A program made the position numbers and the translations under genes. The notes under the pieces were generated by a model. The model did no database searches and had not been told where the DNA came from. It was given only the letters and a program-made list of their open reading frames with translations. 64,000 bases of DNA from contig JABDBQ010000007.1 of assembly GCA_013288555.1 (NCBI GenBank), positions 1-64,000 on the forward strand. The letters are read 5' to 3'. Origin of the DNA: Bacteroidota bacterium (lineage in GTDB: Bacteria; Bacteroidota; Bacteroidia; CAILMK01). Shown here in pieces: positions 8,418 through 15,162 of the stretch; position 1 is the first letter of the stretch; each line of letters begins with the position of its first letter.

Positions 8418-9281
8418 TTATTGGTTTATAGATAGATTATTTTGTTTAATTATATCTTCAGAGAAGTCCCATAGCTCTTTTCCAATTCCAGGCAAATCTG
8501 CAATGGGATTATATCTGGCCTTTTTTTTTCTTACGAAATAACCGCCAGATATTTTTGTTAATTCAGGTGCCGTTGCCAGATATACAGGTGTTTCAGCTCC
8601 TTGCTCAACGGGGATATTGAACAAACATTTGATGCTCCAAAGAATCTTAAATAGTCCATTATTATCATTCATCCCAATATTTGTTACTACATCACCTGGA
8701 TGTGCTGCATTTATAGTTACGTTTGTCCCTCTAAGTCTTTTCTCAAGTTCTTTTGTAAAAATGACAGTCATTAATTTTGAATTGGAATAAGCCTGTAATC
8801 CATTGTAGATCCTGTTTCTGAAATCATAATTCCCAAGATCTATTTTACCTATTGATTGATTTCTTGAGGAGACAATTATGATTCGTCCCTGATCTGCATT
8901 CATTAGTTTAACAAGAAGAAGATTAGTAAGATAAAACGGAGCAAGAAAGTTCACGGCATAAGTCATTTCAATGCCAGCTTCATTATATTGTTTTTTTAAA
9001 AAGAAATTGCCTGCATTATTGATTAATACGTCTATGTGCCCATAAGCTTTTCCAAGATTTTCTGTGAGTTGCCTTATCTGAATCAGTGAACTCAAGTCTG
9101 CAAGAAACAAGTCTATTTTATTTGACCCTGAAATTTCTTCAATTTCTTTTTTTGCTATTTGACCGCGCTGTTCATTTCTGCAAACCATGGCTATTCGCGC
9201 ACCTTTTGTGGCTAATTGCCTGGCTATTTCTTTACCAATTCCATTACTGGCACCTGTTATTACACAAATCTTATTTTTCAT
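8418..9281 (-). CDS. Short-chain dehydrogenase/reductase, candidate 3-ketosphinganine reductase
   Basis: A 287-residue classical-to-extended SDR resembling retinol-dehydrogenase-type enzymes. It has the nucleotide motif TGASNGIGK (residues 9-17), the structural motif NNAG (about 88-91), a catalytic Ser in IIIVSSRN and the YxxxK pair in AYSNSK. It is the third gene of a minus-strand group after the serine palmitoyltransferase and a GNAT-type acyltransferase, 66 nt behind the latter. Reduction of 3-ketosphinganine is the next step after serine palmitoyltransferase, and eukaryotic enzymes for that step are SDRs. That role is inferred from context only; another lipid or alcohol substrate is possible. 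Confidence 0.8.
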   Translation of the reverse strand: MKNKICVITGASNGIGKEIARQLATKGARIAMVCRNEQRGQIAKKEIEEISGSNKIDLFLADLSSLIQIRQLTENLGKAYGHIDVLINNAGNFFLKKQYNEAGIEMTYAVNFLAPFYLTNLLLVKLMNADQGRIIIVSSRNQSIGKIDLGNYDFRNRIYNGLQAYSNSKLMTVIFTKELEKRLRGTNVTINAAHPGDVVTNIGMNDNNGLFKILWSIKCLFNIPVEQGAETPVYLATAPELTKISGGYFVRKKKARYNPIADLPGIGKELWDFSEDIIKQNNLSINQ

Positions 9282-9346
9282 TTTTCAGATAAATGCAAGG
9301 AGATCCAAAAGAACTTAAAAAGGATATAAAATACTACAAATGAGGA

Positions 9347-10462
9347 TCAGATTTGCTTTATATAGCATCTTCTGCGTTTGTGTTTTCTGCTGTCAAAATA
9401 ATTCCACAAAGACTGAACTCTTGTATTATCTTCAAGTTCATGATGAGCCTCCGCTACTTTTATTCCGCTTTGCTGGCATTGTTTGGTAAGTTCAACCATA
9501 AGTAAGGAGTTTACGCCTTTGTTCTGGTATTTTGGATGAACACCAATGAGGTACAAATCAAGTCTGTCATTTTTTTTCATTGCTTTCATCAATCTTAAAA
9601 ATCCGAATGGAAATAGCTTGCCATTAGATTTTTTGAGCGCATATGATAAACTAGGCATTGATATACCAAAGGCTACTAATTTTTTATTCTCATCAACAAC
9701 CAGTATGACAAATTCATGTCGAATAAATCCGAAATATTGTTTGATGTATGATTCTATTTGGGATTCTGTTAGTTCTGTAACCCCATAAAGATGTGCATAA
9801 GTGATATTGAGTAAATCAAAGATCTCGTGTGTATATGGCAACAGGTCTTTGCGTGATTTGGTTTTGACAACCTCTAGTTTGTATTTTGATTTAACAATTT
9901 CGGCAATGCGAGTTACTTTCTCCGGAATTTCAGTAGGTACCTGAACCTCAAATTCAATCCAGTCCGTATCTTTTTTATAATTCAACTTGTCAAAATGATC
10001 CTGGTAATAAGCATAATTATAAATCGAAGCCATATTGCCAATTTCCTCGAACCCGCTGATGAGCAGACCTTCAGGATCCATATCTGTAAAACCTAATGGA
10101 CCGTGTATTGCTGTCATTCCTAAAGACTTTGCCCAGCTTTCAACAGTTTCTGTCAACGCTTTTGAGACTTCTGGATCATCGATAAAATCAATCCAGCCAA
10201 ATCGAACATATTTATTTTTCCACTTTTCAATATAATGATGATTCGCAATCGCTGCAACACGGCCAACAATTTCATCATTTTTGTAGGCAAGCCAATACTT
10301 TGCGTCACAAAATGCAAATGCCGGGTTTTTGTTTTTGCTTAACATATTCATTTCGTCAAAAACAAGATTTGGAACCCAATACTTACTTCCTGCGTAAAGT
10401 TTGTGGGGATAGAGAATAAATTTTTTTAGGTCTGACTTGGTCTTAACTTCCTTAATTTCCAT
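9347..10462 (-). CDS. GNAT-fold N-acyltransferase, candidate bacterial ceramide synthase
   Basis: The 371-residue protein ends in a GNAT acyl-CoA-binding region: LIGVHPKYQNKGVN (about 312-325) is the V-x-P-x-x-Q-x-x-G type loop. An N-terminal half with a GPLGFTDMDPEGLL segment precedes it. This size and type of GNAT-like protein is conserved in Bacteroidota. It lies 30 nt downstream of spt, and in Caulobacter a GNAT-like acyltransferase encoded near spt was reported to act as ceramide synthase. I therefore infer N-acylation of a sphingoid base as the likely role, but orthology to the Caulobacter enzyme has not been tested. The safe annotation is GNAT-family protein. Confidence 0.75.
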   Translation of the reverse strand: MEIKEVKTKSDLKKFILYPHKLYAGSKYWVPNLVFDEMNMLSKNKNPAFAFCDAKYWLAYKNDEIVGRVAAIANHHYIEKWKNKYVRFGWIDFIDDPEVSKALTETVESWAKSLGMTAIHGPLGFTDMDPEGLLISGFEEIGNMASIYNYAYYQDHFDKLNYKKDTDWIEFEVQVPTEIPEKVTRIAEIVKSKYKLEVVKTKSRKDLLPYTHEIFDLLNITYAHLYGVTELTESQIESYIKQYFGFIRHEFVILVVDENKKLVAFGISMPSLSYALKKSNGKLFPFGFLRLMKAMKKNDRLDLYLIGVHPKYQNKGVNSLLMVELTKQCQQSGIKVAEAHHELEDNTRVQSLWNYFDSRKHKRRRCYIKQI

Positions 10463-10491
10463 GGATTGTGTAATTTGACAGGCTCAAAGAG

Positions 10492-11751
10492 CTATTCCAG
10501 AATTCCCAATTGATTAGATAAATTATAGATTATATTAATTGCTTTATCAATCTGATCTTGAGTATGGGTAGCCATGAGGCTTAATCTGATCATACAATCC
10601 TGTCTTGCTACAGCCGGCGAAGTAACAGGATTTACGAAAACACCGTTTTCAAGTAGCAATTGCGAAAGAATAAACGTTTTAGCTTCGTCCCTTATATATA
10701 TTGGAATAATGGGAGTTTCGGTTTGCCCGATTTCAAAACCGAGTTCCTTCAAACATTTTATTGTATACCATGTATTAGCCCAAAGATTTTCAATACGTTC
10801 AGGCTCATCACGCATTACATCCAAAGCCGCTATTACGCTTGCAGCATTTGCAGGAGACATACTGGCACTGAATATTAATGACCGTGCATTATGTTTTAGA
10901 TAGTCAATGGTCTGGGAGTCTGAAGCGATAAAGCCTCCTACGGAAGCCAGAGATTTACTGAATGTACCCATAATCAGGTCTACTTCATCGGTTAAGCCAA
11001 AGTGAGCTGCGGTACCTTCTCCATTTGGTCCGAATACACCAATTGAATGAGCATCATCTACCATTACATTAGCATTGTATTTCCTGGCCAGCTTTACTAT
11101 TGACGGAAGATTGGTAAGGTCTCCTTCCATACTGAAAACACCATCAACAACTATTAATTTTATGCGATCATCAGGAAGCTTTTTCAATATATTCTCTAAC
11201 GAATTCATATTGTTATGCCTGAATTTCAATGTCTTTCCAAAAGAAAGTCTACTTCCTTCTATGATAGATGCATGGTCATGCTCATCTAATAAAATATAAT
11301 CATTGCGCCCACCCAGTGCTGAAATTACACCCAGATTAACCTGGAATCCTGTACTGAATACAATAGCAGCTTCTTTTTTTACAAAATCAGCCAGTTTCTC
11401 TTCGAGTTCCATATGGATTTTGGAAGTACCATTCAGCATTCTCGATCCGGCGCAGCCAGTGCCATATTTCTCAATGGCTTTTTTTGAAGCTTCTTTGATC
11501 CTGGGATGATTAGTGAGACCCAAGTAACTGTTTGAGCCAAACATGAGGACTTTTTTTCCGTTAATTTCAACTTCGGTATCCTGTGCTGATTCAATTACTC
11601 TATAATAAGGATACACTCCGGCTCGTCTTATTTTATCTGCCTTGTCGTATGATAAAATCATTTTGTGCAAAGGACTAACACTTTTCATGGTTTCTATTTC
11701 TACGACCATTTCCCGGGTATTGTCTTTTACACGCTCCAAATAGTTATTCAT
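10492..11751 (-). CDS. spt: Serine palmitoyltransferase
   Basis: The 419-residue PLP enzyme belongs to the alpha-oxoamine synthase family and agrees closely with bacterial serine palmitoyltransferases of Sphingobacterium in segments such as VLMFGSNSYLGLT (68-80), YGTGCAGSR, DEHDHASIIEGSRLSF (stacking His160), VDDAHSIGVFG (Asp/His232-235) and GTFSKSLASVGGF (PLP-Lys266). It condenses serine with palmitoyl-CoA to 3-ketosphinganine, the committed step of sphingolipid synthesis in the cytoplasm or at the inner membrane. The N-terminus is about 25 residues longer than I recall for Sphingobacterium. Glycine C-acetyltransferase (Kbl) and BioF are the alternatives, but the CAGSRMLNGT and NHARSLIFSAS-type context favours SPT. 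An FNR-like promoter lies upstream. Confidence 0.9.
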   Translation of the reverse strand: MNNYLERVKDNTREMVVEIETMKSVSPLHKMILSYDKADKIRRAGVYPYYRVIESAQDTEVEINGKKVLMFGSNSYLGLTNHPRIKEASKKAIEKYGTGCAGSRMLNGTSKIHMELEEKLADFVKKEAAIVFSTGFQVNLGVISALGGRNDYILLDEHDHASIIEGSRLSFGKTLKFRHNNMNSLENILKKLPDDRIKLIVVDGVFSMEGDLTNLPSIVKLARKYNANVMVDDAHSIGVFGPNGEGTAAHFGLTDEVDLIMGTFSKSLASVGGFIASDSQTIDYLKHNARSLIFSASMSPANAASVIAALDVMRDEPERIENLWANTWYTIKCLKELGFEIGQTETPIIPIYIRDEAKTFILSQLLLENGVFVNPVTSPAVARQDCMIRLSLMATHTQDQIDKAINIIYNLSNQLGILE

Positions 11752-11813
11752 CTGTTTTTAAATTTGACTTAAGGATATGCTTAAGGGTCATTATCTGATC
11801 TTAAATCCAGTTG

Positions 11814-11857
11814 CAAAGTATAAATTCTTAGAAGGGACAAACCATGATTCTAATCAT
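11814..11857 (-). promoter_or_regulatory. FNR-like site and -7 element of the spt operon
   Basis: ATGATTCTAATCAT (11844-11857) gives ATGAT-N4-ATCAT. On the minus strand ATACTTTG (11821-11814) follows with TTTG exactly where the other modules have it; its first two bases depart from TAnnTTTG. The predicted start is roughly 60 nt before the spt ATG. If functional, sphingolipid base synthesis is oxygen-regulated. Confidence 0.6.
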
Positions 11858-11981
11858 CGCTGAAACTGTTTCACATCATAAAAAAATGAAGAATATAAAA
11901 ATTGATTATTATTATTAAAAGAGCAAATAGCTTGACTGAAATCAATTTGATTCCGGTAGTTCGGCTAATTATTTTCAAAAC

Positions 11982-12025
11982 ATGATTTAAATCATGTTAT
12001 TTACCTTACTACCCATATAATTTTG
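11982..12025 (+). promoter_or_regulatory. FNR-like site and -7 element of the queD-fnr operon
   Basis: ATGATTTAAATCAT (11982-11995) is the core of a perfect 20-bp palindrome spanning 11979-11998. TAATTTTG (12018-12025) is an exact TAnnTTTG element starting 29.5 bp from the palindrome centre. Because the regulator gene is the second gene of the operon, this would be an autoregulatory promoter. It leaves a leader of about 100 nt before queD. Confidence 0.75.
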
Positions 12026-12070
12026 CGGATGTCATATCCATTTCAGGAATAGGATAATAAGGACGTGACA

Positions 12071-12121
12071 ATGGATAAAATCAAAAAAATGATTTGCGGT
12101 AGAACATCAATGGATATATAA
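12071..12121 (+). CDS. Possible leader ORF upstream of queD (16 codons)
   Basis: An ATG-started reading frame MDKIKKMICGRTSMDI ends in TAA at 12119-12121, twelve bases before the queD start, inside the predicted leader of the FNR-controlled transcript. It may be chance, or a short translated leader that helps the weak TTG start of queD. There is no homology evidence. Confidence 0.2.
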   Translation: MDKIKKMICGRTSMDI

Positions 12122-12132
12122 AATTTCACTTT

Positions 12133-12585
12133 TTGAACCATATAAGCATAACAAAGATTTTCAGTTTTGAAGCTGCACACGCTTTAAGAGATTATGATGG
12201 ACCTTGCCGCAGTATCCATGGGCATTCTTATAAATTATGGGTTACAATTAAAGGTGAAGTTGATCCTAAATCAGGAATGATTCTTGATTTTGGTGATTTG
12301 AAAAGAATTGTGAATGAGGTAATTATATTTAGATTTGATCATAGCCTGATTCTAAATGAAGAAGATGAAAAAACAAATCTTAAGTCTGGTACTTTATTAG
12401 ATAATCTTGAGGTATTGCCGTTCAATCCATCATCTGAAAATCTGGTGGTTTATTTTTCTGATCTGTTAAGAGCTGCATTGCCTGATAAAATTGAGCTTCA
12501 TAGCCTTAAATTATATGAAACGGAAACCTCTTTTACGGAATGGTATGCGGGGATTGATCATAAAATGGAAAGTTTTAAAAATTAA
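12133..12585 (+). CDS. queD: 6-carboxy-tetrahydropterin synthase / 6-pyruvoyl-tetrahydropterin synthase family (QueD)
   Basis: A 150-residue PTPS-fold protein. Zinc ligands His16 (FEAAHAL), His29 and His31 (IHGHSY) and the QueD-type catalytic Cys25 in CRSIHGH are visible, and the C-terminal LYETETSFTEW carries the substrate-anchoring Glu. QueD turns dihydroneopterin triphosphate into 6-carboxytetrahydropterin for queuosine; tgt, the later enzyme of that path, is at 57.7 kb. The start is a TTG: an in-frame stop at 12100-12102 with no ATG after it leaves no better option. The gene lies 11 nt upstream of the FNR-type regulator gene and shares its promoter. Confidence 0.85.
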   Translation: MNHISITKIFSFEAAHALRDYDGPCRSIHGHSYKLWVTIKGEVDPKSGMILDFGDLKRIVNEVIIFRFDHSLILNEEDEKTNLKSGTLLDNLEVLPFNPSSENLVVYFSDLLRAALPDKIELHSLKLYETETSFTEWYAGIDHKMESFKN

Positions 12586-12596
12586 GTTATAATAAA

Positions 12597-13307
12597 ATGT
12601 CTAATAGAATTGCATTTCCGAATTGCGTAGATTGCAATATGAGGCGGGGTTCAATATTTTGCAACCTAAGTACAACAGAAGTTGAAAAACTGGATTACCT
12701 GAAAGATGCCAGCCTGTACCGAAAGGGTCAGGTTGTTTTCCAGGAAGGCACCCACCCCAAAGGTATTTATTGTGTCTTTTCAGGGAAAGTGAAAATATTT
12801 AAACTCGGTCCCGGTTATAAAGAACAGATTGTGCGCTTGGCCAGATCCGGAGATGTTCTCGGATACCGTTCCCTGTTATGTCATGACAGATATCGTGCTT
12901 CCGCAGCAGCAATAGAAGATTCAGTTATCTGCTCTATTCCGCATGAACAGTTTTTTAAAATATTGGACGACAATGCCCTTCTTTCCAATAACCTGATGAA
13001 ATTGTTGAGTCAGGATCTGGCCATCGCAGAAAAGAAAATGGTAGATATGATGCAAAAGCCTGTTAGAGAACGTATGGCAGAGGGACTGATCTTATTAAAA
13101 GAAATGTTTGGATTTACAGAGGATGGTAAAACGCTAAATATTACAATGACGCGTGAAGATATAGCAAGTTTCATTGGCACTACTGCTGAAACTGCTATAA
13201 GAACTTTATCAGATTTTAATTCTGAGCGCATTATTTGCCTGGATAAAAAAGAAATCAGGATTGAAAATTTTGCAAGGCTTTTGCACGAAAGCCATATCAA
13301 CGACTAG
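12597..13307 (+). CDS. FNR-type Crp-family regulator with four cluster-ligand cysteines
   Basis: The 236-residue protein has the Crp/Fnr plan: N-terminal cysteine motif, cNMP-type sensor barrel (about 28-120), dimer helix (about 121-150) and winged HTH (about 155-225). Cys10, Cys13 and Cys22 (C-x2-C-x8-C) with Cys112 in SVICSIPHEQF match the E. coli FNR ligands Cys20, Cys23, Cys29 and Cys122, so an oxygen-labile [4Fe-4S] cluster is likely. In the recognition helix (TTAETAIRTL) Glu198 and Arg202 correspond to FNR Glu209 and Arg213, but Ser212 is replaced by Ile201. It is the probable reader of the ATGAT-N4-ATCAT sites around it, including that of its own operon. Confidence 0.88.
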   Translation: MSNRIAFPNCVDCNMRRGSIFCNLSTTEVEKLDYLKDASLYRKGQVVFQEGTHPKGIYCVFSGKVKIFKLGPGYKEQIVRLARSGDVLGYRSLLCHDRYRASAAAIEDSVICSIPHEQFFKILDDNALLSNNLMKLLSQDLAIAEKKMVDMMQKPVRERMAEGLILLKEMFGFTEDGKTLNITMTREDIASFIGTTAETAIRTLSDFNSERIICLDKKEIRIENFARLLHESHIND

Positions 13308-13429
13308 CTCAAAAAGTCCGTTTTGAATACCGATTAAAGCCAAAAAAGGCAAAGATTTACATTGGTTTCAAAAATCACAATCGTTTTAGTTATAAGAACG
13401 TGATTTGTTAATACATATCATTTTATGAT

Positions 13430-13473
13430 ATGATGGGGATCATGGTTTAAGCCTTTAAATGCCTTTACTTTTG
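13430..13473 (+). promoter_or_regulatory. FNR-like site and -7 element of the truncated FNR-like gene
   Basis: ATGATGGGGATCAT (13430-13443) is followed by TACTTTTG (13466-13473), an exact TAnnTTTG element at the shared 29.5-bp distance. The start site would be near 13478-13480, giving a leader of about 15 nt before the GTG at 13493. Confidence 0.7.
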
Positions 13474-13492
13474 ATCATTATTTGTATCACAA

Positions 13493-13951
13493 GTGAAAAG
13501 CGAATATACTCATAGCAGTTGCGCCAAATGTAAGGCATACCATCAATCCATTTTTTGCACGTTGGCAAAAGATAAGTGGATCAATAAGAAGAAAGTCAAA
13601 TTTGAAAAGAGTGACATTCTTTACGCCGAAAATGAATTGATTAAAGGTTTATTTTGCATCAAAACGGGACAGGTTGCTCTTATGAAGAGAGATATGATGA
13701 ATTCCGATCGGATCATCGGAATTATTCGTCCGGGTGAAATACCTGGGGCTGCATCATTATTACGGCCGGCTCAAAGATATACTACTTCTGCACAGGCTAT
13801 TCAGACTGTCGAAGCCTGTTTTATCAGAAAGACGGATATGCTACTCCTGATTAATTACAATCCAAAAATTGCGATTAATTTTCTTAAAATGCTGGCTGAA
13901 AAACTTTCTGATCAGGAGCCTTATCTGAGGCAGTCTATATTAAGTCACTAA
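13493..13951 (+). CDS. FNR-like sensor and dimer-helix protein lacking the HTH domain
   Basis: This 152-residue protein keeps the FNR sensor part but stops before any DNA-binding domain. Cys10, Cys13, Cys22 (again C-x2-C-x8-C) and Cys109 (TVEACFIRK) align with the four ligand cysteines of the neighbouring full-length FNR homologue. A cNMP-type barrel follows, then a terminal helix (about 122-150) that corresponds to the dimer interface. Only 80 nt separate its stop from nadA, and I saw no HTH-like continuation, so this is not a simple frameshift. It starts with GTG. It may form heterodimers with the full regulator and damp its activity, or act as a separate redox sensor; this is inference. 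Confidence 0.8.
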   Translation: MKSEYTHSSCAKCKAYHQSIFCTLAKDKWINKKKVKFEKSDILYAENELIKGLFCIKTGQVALMKRDMMNSDRIIGIIRPGEIPGAASLLRPAQRYTTSAQAIQTVEACFIRKTDMLLLINYNPKIAINFLKMLAEKLSDQEPYLRQSILSH

Positions 13952-13954
13952 AAC

Positions 13955-13998
13955 ATGATTTGAATCATGAAATTCGGGGTAATTGAGGGGTAATTTCG
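13955..13998 (+). promoter_or_regulatory. FNR-like site and -7 element of nadAB
   Basis: ATGATTTGAATCAT (13955-13968, flanked to CATG...CATG) is followed by TAATTTCG (13991-13998), one base off TAnnTTTG, at the common 29.5-bp distance. The inferred start near 14003 leaves about 30 nt before the nadA ATG. Confidence 0.7.
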
Positions 13999-14031
13999 TG
14001 AGAAAATTAACCTTTTATCAAGTTACGGAAG

Positions 14032-15096
14032 ATGAATTTAATGAGCCCGGCAATAAAAAGTAACCAAAATGCAGCACTAAAATATAGGGATCGTATTAAA
14101 AGTATGACCAATCAATATGGTAATGCTTATCTGGAATCAATAGTGCCGATTGTAAATGAAATCAGGCAGTTAAAAAAAGAAAAAAATGCCGTGGTTCTTT
14201 CCCACTATTATATGTCACCTTTGTTACAGATATCAGAGGATCAGGGTGGTATTTCTGATTTTGTAGGAGATTCACTAGGGCTTAGCCTGGAAGCAAAGAA
14301 TGTGAAAGCCGATAATATCGTTTTTTGTGGTGTCACTTTTATGGCTGAGACGGCATATATATTGAACCCGAAGAAAAATGTGTATATACCCGATATGGAT
14401 GCAGGCTGTTCATTGGCATCAAGTATTACCGCTGCAGATGTTGAAAAGCTAAGATTAGAATACCCGGGGATTCCTGTTATAGCTTATATCAATACCTATG
14501 CTGAAACAAAAGCGGTTTGTGATATCTGTTGTACATCGAGGAATGCTGTAAAGATTGCTTCTTCTTTCGATTCCGACAAAATTATTTTTATCCCGGATAA
14601 ATTCATGGGAAAAAATCTCTCAAATAGTTTTAAATCAGCATTGAATAAAGATTTTATCATATGGAATGGCAGGTGTGAAGTGCACGAACAGTTTTTAGAA
14701 AATATTGATAGCCTTATGACAACATACCCTGCTGCTGAAGTGTTATTGCACTGGGAGGTTCCTGATACAACTGTTGATATGGCTTTAGCAAAAGGGCATG
14801 GAATTGTTGGAAGTACCGCTGATCTGATAAAACATGTCCAGGATACAGATATCAAACAGTTTATTCTTGCTTCAGAATGTGATCTTGGTGCCACCATGAA
14901 GGGTATGTTTAAAGATAAGCAATTTATAACACCTTGTATAACTTGTAATTATATGAAAAAAATAAATCTTCAAAACACATTGGATACGCTAAGAGCCATA
15001 GGAACCGAAGATGAATATAAGTATATGATTTCATTAGATCCTTCAATTATGGAAAAAGCCGCAATACCTATTAATAAAATGATTGAAATGAGCTAA
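14032..15096 (+). CDS. nadA: Quinolinate synthase NadA
   Basis: The 354-residue protein is a [4Fe-4S] quinolinate synthase that condenses iminoaspartate with dihydroxyacetone phosphate. Cluster cysteines are placed in VFCGVTFMAE (Cys99), CDICCTSRNA (Cys163-167) and PCITCNYM (Cys302/305). HYY near residue 58-60 and SECDLG near 281 are typical substrate-site segments. It is followed by nadB 66 nt downstream and preceded by an FNR-like promoter; the enzyme's cluster is oxygen-sensitive, which fits such control. nadC is not in the window. A second in-frame ATG at 14041 is possible, but 14032 is used. Confidence 0.95.
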   Translation: MNLMSPAIKSNQNAALKYRDRIKSMTNQYGNAYLESIVPIVNEIRQLKKEKNAVVLSHYYMSPLLQISEDQGGISDFVGDSLGLSLEAKNVKADNIVFCGVTFMAETAYILNPKKNVYIPDMDAGCSLASSITAADVEKLRLEYPGIPVIAYINTYAETKAVCDICCTSRNAVKIASSFDSDKIIFIPDKFMGKNLSNSFKSALNKDFIIWNGRCEVHEQFLENIDSLMTTYPAAEVLLHWEVPDTTVDMALAKGHGIVGSTADLIKHVQDTDIKQFILASECDLGATMKGMFKDKQFITPCITCNYMKKINLQNTLDTLRAIGTEDEYKYMISLDPSIMEKAAIPINKMIEMS

Positions 15097-15162
15097 TTAT
15101 ACTTTTTATTTTATTAAAATGAATCAATTTGAATTTCAGTCTTTTTTTATATATTTCAGCTT

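Larger units (their letters stand above)
11752..12132. other. Divergent regulatory region between spt and queD
   Basis: The 381-bp gap separates the minus-strand spt operon from the plus-strand queD-fnr operon. It holds one FNR-like module per direction (centres 11850.5 and 11988.5), an A/T-rich stretch between them, and a possible 16-codon leader ORF before queD. No other gene is visible. Confidence 0.7.

Noticed and set aside
10492-11751. Annotation as glycine C-acetyltransferase (Kbl)
   Set aside because: Same family, but the segments around the PLP site and the neighbourhood with a GNAT acyltransferase and SDR fit serine palmitoyltransferase better; no threonine dehydrogenase gene is adjacent.
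13010-13300. 96-codon minus-strand frame over the FNR homologue
   Set aside because: Antisense shadow of the HTH-coding part.
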